A DNA stretch of 64,000 bases from Pleurodeles waltl (taxonomy: Eukaryota; Chordata; Amphibia; Caudata; Salamandridae): assembly GCF_031143425.1 (NCBI RefSeq), contig NC_090446.1, positions 1,020,105,066 through 1,020,169,065 of the forward strand. Reading direction: 5' to 3'. The notes below the pieces were generated by a model. It had not been told where the DNA came from. It was given only the letters and a program-made list of their open reading frames with translations, and made no database searches. The position numbers and the translations under genes are program-made. How positions within the stretch are numbered: the first letter of the stretch is position 1; every line of letters begins with the position of its first letter. Positions 57,398 through 64,000 of this stretch are shown piece by piece.

Positions 57398-58961
57398 GGT
57401 AGGTTCCAAACACAGGTCACAGCAGCACATGCAGTGTAGGTCCTCTCCTGTTGAAGGTCAGGTAGCAAGTGAGTGAACAGATAGAAAATGGTGGTGACGT
57501 ACGCGGCAGTGCATACCGTCACTGCCGGCATACATCACCATTGGCCACTGTACCTCAGAGGGCCCAATGATAACCAGTTGCACAATGGTTCCCGACTGCC
57601 TTCCGCAACAGCGCAGAATGTCAGCAGAATTACCTCATTTCCACCTGTCCCTCCATACAGGACAGGTGGACACCATTTCAGGGGGGGGTAGGCCATGGAT
57701 CTCAACTGCATCACAGTTCACAATTGTACATTCAGGACATATGCTACCAATAAATTGAAAAAATCACATCATACGTTGAACTGTAGTGGTTACAATGTAC
57801 AGATTCTGACCGGCTCCTCGCGCTTTGGCCCCATATATTGCTGCGGATGAATAGGAGATGGAGACATCCCCCGTGTACAGACCCCTGGTGGACTTGGCAA
57901 CAATGGAGGACAGGCACATCATCCTCACCTACAGACTTGACATGGCCACAGTCACAGAGCTTTGTGCCCAATTGGAGTCTGACCTGATATCTGCTATCCA
58001 CCACTCCACTGAGATCCCCCCTCTTGTGCAAGTGCTATCAGTGCTCCAGTTCTTGGCAACTGGTTCTTTCCAAGTGGCAGTGGGCTTGGCAGCAGGAATG
58101 TCACAGCCAATGTTCTCAATAGTGCTGACCAGAATGTTGGTTGCCCTGATTAAACACATGTGCAGCTACATTAGTTTCCCCCAGGTGGTGGATTTGGCCA
58201 CAGTGAAGGATGACTTCTGTGCAATGGGACATATCCCCAACATTATTGGGGTGATTGAAGGAACATATATTGCATTTGTTCCCCCGGCAAAATGAACATG
58301 TCTTCAGAAATCAAAAACGTTTTCACTTGTTGAATGTGCAGATGGTGTGTTTGGCGGACCACCACATCTCACATGTCAATGCTAAGTATCAAGACTTGGT
58401 GCATGATGCTTTTATCCTGAGGAATAGCAGCATCCCAAATGTGATGGCCCTACTCCAGAGGCACAGGGTGTGGCTAATAGGTGAGCTCTGGTTCCCACCC
58501 AGTGGATGTTGGTGTATGGGTATGGTGTGGGCCATAAGGGTTAGTGTGCGGCTAACAGTTGTCCCTCGATATTTGCAGGTGACTCTGGTTACCCCAACCT
58601 CTCATGGCTACTTACCCCTGTGAGGAATCCCAGGACAAGGGCAGAGGAACATTACAATGAGGCACATGGGCGAACATGAAGGATAATTGAACGTAAATTT
58701 GGCCTCCTGAAGGTCAGGTTTCGGTGCCTCCATCTAACTGGTGGACCCCTGTGCTACTCACCCAAGAAGGTCTGCCAGATCATCGTGGCATGCTGTATGT
58801 TGCACAACCTTGCCTTGAGACGCCATGTGCCTTTTCTGCAGGAGGAGGAGGCTGGAGATAGCCGTGTGGCAGCAGTGGACCCTGTGGACAGTGAAGATGA
58901 GGAAGCAGAGGATGAGGATGAGGACAACAGAACTGCAGTGATTAGACAATACTTCCAATGA

Positions 58962-59286
58962 CACACAGGTAAGCATTGTAACTTCACATTTCATTGACAG
59001 CTTAATGTTTGACATTGTCACTGGCAGGCTGTGGTTTCCCACTTCTATGCCCACTAACTGTACCCTTTGGCAACTCCTTTTGCAGATGTTTGTGGCCCAC
59101 TATCACTCCTGGTGTGTTCACTGCAGCCAACTACAGTCTATTTCTAGCACAGGTGCATTGTCCAAGGGGGCATCAGAAGGGGAGCAATGGCAGTTCAAGG
59201 TGGACAGGGTGATAGAGTGGGACACAAGGTTGACAATCAGGAGAGTGTCATTTCCTGGTGGGGGTCTTGGCAATAGTCTCCGGCTT
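58962..59286. other. Convergent 3' region of transposase and SANT1, element 3
   Basis: About 325 bp between the two convergent stop codons. No AATAAA on either strand was noticed, unlike the paired signals at the equivalent place in element 2. Confidence 0.4.
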
Positions 59287-60914
59287 CTACCTGGATTGCA
59301 GGGAACGTTTGTGGGGTGGTTCTCCTTCTGCAGGGGGAGGGGTGCTGGAGGCCTGTTGGTCCTGTGGCAGGGCCTCCTGTTCACTAGCGGTAGCGGAGGT
59401 GGAGGACTGTTCAATAGTCTGGCTAGTGGCAGGGGTCCACTGGTGTGACACTGCCTCCCTCATACTGTTGGCCATGTCTGCCAGCACCCCTGCAATGAAG
59501 ACCAGGGTAGCGTTAATCAATCAAACATTTGTAAAGCGCGCTACTCACCCGCTAGGATCTCAAGGCTTAATGGACTTCAAGTCCTCCCTGATCCCCAGGT
59601 ACTGTCCCTCCTGCAGCCGCATGTTCTCCTGCAACTTGTCCAGGATCTGGCCCAGCATATGCTGGGAATCTTGGTATGCTCCCAGGATCGGGGTGAGTGC
59701 CTCCTGGAGAATCGGTTCCCTGGGCCTGTCCTCCCCCTGGCGCACAGCAGTCCTCCCAGCTTTCCTGTTGTCCTGTGCCTCTATTCCCTGAACCGTGTGC
59801 CCACTGCCACTGACCACAGGTGCCTGATTGTCCTGGGTGTGTGGGGTGGCCTGAGGTCCCTGTAGTGGTGGACACACTGCTGATTGACGTGTCCTGGGGA
59901 CAGAGGTATGGGCATGCTGGGTGAGTGCTGTGGTGGTGTTTCCTGAGGGGAGAGGCTCTGTGGTGTTGTGAGTCTGTGCCTGGGTAAACGACTGTCCGGA
60001 GGTCCCTGATGGGCCATGTTGGTCATCCAGATCCAGGCGACCAGAGCTGCTGTCATCACTGTAGGCCTCTTCTGTGGGGGGAATGGAAATTGCTGGCACC
60101 TCTTCTCCGCTGATATTGGCTGGGATACCTGTAGGGATGTAAATGCAGTGTTATTGTTTTTGTGTGTGACATATTGTGCATGGGTAGGTTCCCCTCTATG
60201 GTTGTTATTGCCTTGGCACATTTGCCTTGTGTGAGTTGTTATTTGGTGGGCTAGCTTATTGTCTTTAGTGTGCATGCTTTAATGATAGGTGTCCATGCAG
60301 GTCTGTGAGTGGTGTCCATGCACTGGTGGTGCATGCAGGGCATGGCATTGGGATGAGTGAGATGTGATGGTGGGGTGTGTGGGAGGTGGTGGGGAGATGG
60401 GAGTGAGGGTAAGGGTGGGGGTATGTGATGGCATGCAGGTAGGGGGGTGAAAGTAGTAAAGAGTTGACTTACCAGAGTCCAGTCCCCCTCCTACTTCTGC
60501 CAGGGCCTCAGGATGCATGATTGCCAAGATTTGCTCCTCCCATGTTGTTAGTTGTGGGGGTCCACAGCCAGTCCTCTGTACTGCGAGTTGGTGTCTTGCT
60601 GCAATGGAATGCACCTTCCCCCGTAGGTCGTTCCACCTCTTCCTGATGTCATCACTTGTTCTGGGGTGCTGTCCCACGACACTGACCCTGTCCACGATCC
60701 TCCGCCATAGCTCCATCTTCCTTGCAATGGATATCTGCTGCAACTGTGATCCAAATAGCTGTGGCTCTACCTGGATGATTTCCTCCACCATTAATCTGGG
60801 GTGTCGTTGTGATGCTATGGGTGTAGTGTGAGTGGTGTGGGTGAGGGTGTGTAGGGTGATGTGTTGGGGTGTGTGATATAAGGTACGTGGGTGGTGTATA
60901 GGTGATGGAGACAT
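59287..60914 (-). pseudogene. Harbinger 3 SANT1-type Myb-like protein, interrupted by an L2 tail
   Basis: Exon 1 (60914-60473) is open: a His/Thr-rich leader, then VEEIIQVEPQLFGSQLQQIS, ARKMELWRRIVDRV, DDIRKRWNDLRGKV and LTTWEEQILAIMHPEALAE, a SANT/Myb domain. Donor GTAAGT follows. Exon 2 starts at 60128 after CCCTACAG with GIPANISGEEV and SDDSSSG, later RPREPILQEALTPILGAYQD and a coiled-coil-like helix ending LKSI. There a 49-bp L2 fragment (59518-59566) intervenes and adds a stop. Beyond it the frame continues NATLVFIAGVLADMANSM to PPHKRSLQSR and stops at 59287. A short in-frame loss of FTYEEL is seen relative to element 2. Without the insert this gene would be close to intact. Confidence 0.78.
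59518..59566 (-). mobile_element. 49-bp L2 LINE 3'-end insertion
   Basis: CAATCAAACATTTGTAAAGC followed by GCGCTACTCACCCG matches the 3' end of the L2 at 47948-48000. It is flanked by TTAAT at 59513-59517 and 59567-59571. Element 2 lacks it at the same codon. It is an extremely 5'-truncated LINE insertion. Confidence 0.8.
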
Positions 60915-61370
60915 GTGGCTCTGGTTGTGTGACTGCTCTTGCTGACTCTCTCTGTTGGCAATTGTTTGAAGTCGTAAGGGGTTGAGGGTAGTGTGGTTGT
61001 GTTTTTATATTGGTGTGGGTGTGGTGTGTGTAGTTTGAATTGTCCAATGTGGTGTAGTTTTGTTTGTGGGTGTCTATTTTGAGCCCAGCGGTATGTACCG
61101 TCAATGGTTTACAGCTATTGATGTCTGCCGTGGTGATTCGTGGGTCATAATGTTGTGGGCATTGTTCTGTTGGCGTAACGGTTTAGGTTTTACTACCGCC
61201 AGTTTATCACTGACCTTTGGGCTGGCGGACTTGTGTGTGTGGCTGTATAGTGACGGATTGGTATGTGTGTGTAATAATATGGTGAGCGGATATCCACCGC
61301 AGCGGCGGTATGTTGGCGGCAGTCAGCATGGCGGTGAGTGGGATTTACCGCCAATGTCATAATGAGGGTC

Positions 61371-61616
61371 TAGGAGCCAAAAAGTCTAAACACAACACAT
61401 ACAAATTGCACAACCAATTTCTAAAATGTAAGTAAAATGTAATTAGAAAAATGAAAACAAAATGAACAAAATCTAATATTTCTTGAGGCACAAAATGTAA
61501 AGAAAAAATAAAGCATCCATCATAAATCACTGTCTGTGGTTTATTGGGACTTATGCACAATTCAGGATGACTGCTGTAGAGCGGAGGTCAGATACAATAT
61601 GCAGGTTCAAACTGAC
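61371..61616. other. AT-rich flank, no gene
   Basis: Host sequence right of Harbinger 3. Several AAATGTAA and AAAATGAA-like runs occur, but no coding or repeat identity was recognised. Confidence 0.4.
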
Positions 61617-61619
61617 TTA

Positions 61620-61789
61620 TGGCCTGATTTAGATATTGGTGGACGAGTTACTCCATCACAACGGTGACAAATGTCCTGTCTGCTGAAATCTAAATCCCAT
61701 TATATCCTACGGGATTTAGATTTTGGCAGATGCGATTTCCATCACCGTTGTGATGGCATAACTCATCCGCCAATATCTAAATCAGGCCC
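61620..61789. mobile_element. 170-bp palindromic MITE
   Basis: GGCCTGATTTAGATATTGG at the left pairs with CCAATATCTAAATCAGGCC at the right, and TTA flanks both sides (61617-61619 and 61790-61792). The complementarity continues inward through ACTCCATCACAACGGTGA and TCACCGTTGTGATGG. TTA is a standard Harbinger target. Confidence 0.75.
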
Positions 61790-61792
61790 TTA

Positions 61793-63822
61793 GTCTTTTT
61801 TATGGAAGTTGAAATCCTTCAGTGATGCAAGGCTGAAGACTGTGTCTGATGAAGTCCTTTATAAGCTGGATAGCCACTGGACGAGGTCGTGCTGATGCAG
61901 TTGGTTTTGAAGAGAAAAGCTCTGAGCAGGAAAGTTCAAATTGCGTGACCACTGAAGTAAACTTGTAAGGTGAATACTTTTCACGCATTTGCCCAGTCAG
62001 TATTTACTACCTTTACAATTAATCTCATTTTCTGGAGCTCATAATCATCCAGCAGGGGAAGCCTAATGCTGTATCCAATGAAGTCTTCTTGAAATTGCAC
62101 ACTCTTGCTGAAAGGTCCCGCTGACACTCCAAAGTTTTTAGAAGTCAAGACATTTCCTAATCTTAACTTATCAGACCTTCGGGACCTCTTATTCACTTTT
62201 ATGGCTCCCAGGACCTCAAGGACATCATTTAGGGGACAGGACACACTCCAGCAGAGGCCACTTCTAAGGTGCAGTCCAGGTCCAGCTTTAAGTGGTCAAC
62301 AGGTCACTGTAGGAGAAATGTCTCTTTCCGCACTTGATTTTCCGTTGGCAACACTGGAGTCTGGCCTATTGACCCTTAGAGTATACTTCTTAATTGTGGG
62401 TATCAGTTGGAAAAGGTCCAGCCCTCCAGGCCTCCACCCAGATTACAGTCACAAAGTAGGTCCAGCCCCCTTCTGTTCTGCCACAGGCCCAGAACATGTT
62501 CTGAGGAGCTGAATGTGAGGTTCAATTTATTAGCCAGTGTGTGGGGGTAACTACTGTACACTCTCTGACCATTGGGGAAAACTTTCCTAAGTGCATTCCT
62601 ACTTTTGCAATCAACTTGTTTACCTGCCTGCAAACAATCTGCAGTGCTCCATTCCCAGTAAAATCCAAAATAGCAGAGTCTTTCTGTCCCTGGTGATACA
62701 AATTAGCCTGCAAGAGCTTCAGGCAGGGAAAGTATAACTTTTTTAAAGTTATTTTGCCTCCGTTGATAGGTTCTCTAGATTTTTTTAGAGAAACAGAGAG
62801 TTTCCTGGAACCCCTGGCAGTACGGGCCTAACTTAATTATTGGCAGAAAGCCCAGTCCTCCGCCAGGGTACTAGAGTAAACTACTTCATGACCCTGACAG
62901 AGGTACAGCCAAACAAAGTGGAATTTTATTTTTGAAAATAAAAAAAAGAGAATGCCCTCTTGGCCATGACCAGATCACTGTCAGTCCAGAAGTGATTTTT
63001 GTACGATTAGAAGAATCACCATTGCATCAGTTCCTCTGAAGGTATCAAAGGCTTGGTGTATTGCCACTATCGATTTTTCGAAACAAACTCCTAAAGTGTG
63101 GTTTGTTTTTGAACAACTGCAGTTAAAATGTGCTACGTTTACAAACTAAAACCACTGAAGTTCACCAGTCAGGATATACTAAATAACATAACTGATAACA
63201 TCACTGACAACATGTCAAATTACACCATTGATGAAATCACTGATCACAATAATGATGGGATCATCTAGCTGTACTAATATTCGGCCTTTCACCAGTCACA
63301 GAGAGGGTTTGGTGCAGGAGCAGGCCTTCAGCCCAACCCTCTGTGAGTTACCAACCCATGCTGCATACAGACTTTGAATGTGCCCAGCAAGGGCTGGCAG
63401 TCAGCTACTGATGCTAGCCCAGCCTTAGGGCCAACATGCGGCCATCCTTAACCTAAAGCGAGACCCTGAATCCAATCTCTCCATTTGTGGCCAACTCCTA
63501 AAGCACAAGGCTTCTAGCCAAGTGCAGCAAAGAGTGGTCGTGGGGCTAGGCCTGAGGCCAAGCCTGCAACCAACCCTCAGCAGGCAACTAACCCCTACTA
63601 TGCACACCATGTGGACGTGCGCAGTGAAAGTTGGTTGCAGGACCTCACCTATGAGCGAAAATTGGTTTCCGGACCTGACCTATTGCCAGGCTATGCACTG
63701 CACTCTCTAGGTTAAGAAAATCCCAACTTCACACAACCTTCAGATTTGCGTAGCTGGGTTGGGCTGAAGGACATGGCCTTCAGCCAGTTATCTGTTTGTG
63801 AGAGGCAAACACCTACTGCAAA
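61793..63822. other. No gene recognised
   Basis: About 2 kb of unassigned sequence. Short frames on both strands, for example 62244-61981 (-) and 62105-62512 (+), overlap each other and match nothing known to me. From 63280 to 63780 a phrase related to CAGTCACAGAGAGGGTTTGG and GCCTGCAACCAACCCTC recurs in variants, suggesting a degenerate ~240-bp repeat. Confidence 0.35.
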
Positions 63823-64000
63823 CAATCAATCAGTCAATCAAAAAATATATTTGTAGAGTGTGTCTTGTTATCCATGAGGGTATCCAGGCACTGGCAAGGT
63901 CCTGTTGATTAGCTGAAAAGCCAGATCCTCAAAGATGGAGAGGTCCAGCGATGAAAGGGTAGCTTATTCCATGTCTTCCCTGCTAGTTAGGAGAAGGGGC
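63823..64000 (-). mobile_element. L2 LINE 3' end, continues past the window
   Basis: A tail of CAATCAATCAGTCAATCAAA followed by text aligned to the 3' end of the L2 at 47948-48135, including TTCCATGTCTTCCCTGCTAG versus TTCCAGGTCTTGGCGGCGAG. It is a more diverged copy on the same strand. Confidence 0.65.

Larger units (their letters stand above)
53659..58961 (+). pseudogene. Harbinger 3 DDE transposase, 3 exons with a 4.1-kb first intron
   Basis: Exon 1 (53659-53741) starts in a strong Kozak context, GCCGCCATGG, with MEPELHIFPMLFYVLLHHKH then QRQRRRP, and ends at donor GTGAGT. Exon 2 (57855-58480) has PVYRPLVDLATMEDRHI, LSVLQFLATGSFQV, GVIEGTYIAF and DLVHDAFILRN; exon 3 (58579-58961) has the split G/DSGYPNLSW, IIERKFGLLKVRFRC and RQYFQ. 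Joining exon 1 to exon 2 of element 2 restores frame (basic Arg run into VYKP), which supports the remote exon. Lesions: 1-bp loss at the exon 2 start, a frameshift near 58290, first catalytic Asp changed to Glu, and CGA to TGA before RIIER. SANT2 lies antisense inside intron 1. Confidence 0.75.
53332..61370. mobile_element. Harbinger element 3: decayed three-gene element, inverted relative to element 2
   Basis: The left end GACCCTCATTACAACCCTGG is the inverted partner of the right end CCAATGTCATAATGAGGGTC. The flanks are TAA (53329-53331) and TAG (61371-61373), a near-match to a 3-bp duplication. Order from the right end is SANT1 (-), transposase (+) and SANT2 (-), exactly element 2 reversed. 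Lesions include a nonsense codon in SANT2 exon A, a frameshift, stop and Asp-to-Glu change in the transposase, and a 49-bp L2 tail in SANT1. Confidence 0.82.

Noticed and set aside
61981..62512. Opposed frames of 87 and 135 codons
   Set aside because: They overlap on opposite strands, lack similarity to known proteins and have no splice context.

Overview
The window is a stretch of repeat-packed vertebrate nuclear DNA, very probably from a giant-genome salamander or newt. That placement is inference. It rests on several very long multi-gene PIF/Harbinger DNA transposons, 2.6-2.9 kb solo LTRs, L2/CR1-type LINEs, and a fragment whose translation I recognise as the N-terminus of vertebrate RAI1. 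No complete host gene, rRNA or tRNA was recognised. Almost everything identified is a transposable element, often nested in another.

Layout. 1-3143: a solo LTR (60-2948, TSD CAAAG) inside a fragment of a second LTR family. 3930-6180: three blocks of a decayed ~15-bp minisatellite. 6676-19589: a 12.9-kb Harbinger (TSD GAG) with three apparently uninterrupted spliced genes: a SANT/Myb protein (+), a second SANT-like protein (-) and a DDE transposase (-). 20936-22155: a GGAT-type simple repeat. 22880-23990: a LINE RT relic, an L1-like C-terminus, and a RAI1-like exon fragment with its splice acceptor. About 24025-35725: a large LINE with ~126-bp tandem monomers at its 5' end, ORF1, ORF2 and a (TA)n tail. 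Its ORF1 is split by a 2.6-kb solo LTR (TSD ATTCT); just downstream lies a Penelope-like insertion with ~247-bp inverted arms and a hammerhead-like motif (14-bp TSD).

35725-42523 holds older debris: an LTR-like repeat, a CR1/L2 LINE relic and a 44-bp minisatellite. 42527-52919 and 53332-61370 are two decayed Harbingers of one second family, facing each other across 412 bp. They are mirror images with the same gene order: SANT1, antisense transposase, SANT2. The transposase has a small remote first exon close to the terminus, so SANT2 lies antisense inside the first transposase intron. One copy carries an L2 LINE, a 716-bp MITE and a 68-bp hairpin MITE; the other carries a 49-bp L2 tail. 61371-64000 has a 170-bp MITE, unassigned sequence and the edge of another L2.

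How the parts work together. Known two-gene Harbingers need a DDE transposase plus a Myb/SANT partner that helps nuclear import and end binding. All three elements here add a second, different SANT-like gene, and two lineages arrange the three genes differently. The three-gene Harbinger is the most notable system in the window. Element 1 looks capable of encoding all three proteins; elements 2 and 3 carry stops, frameshifts and, in element 3, a changed catalytic Asp.
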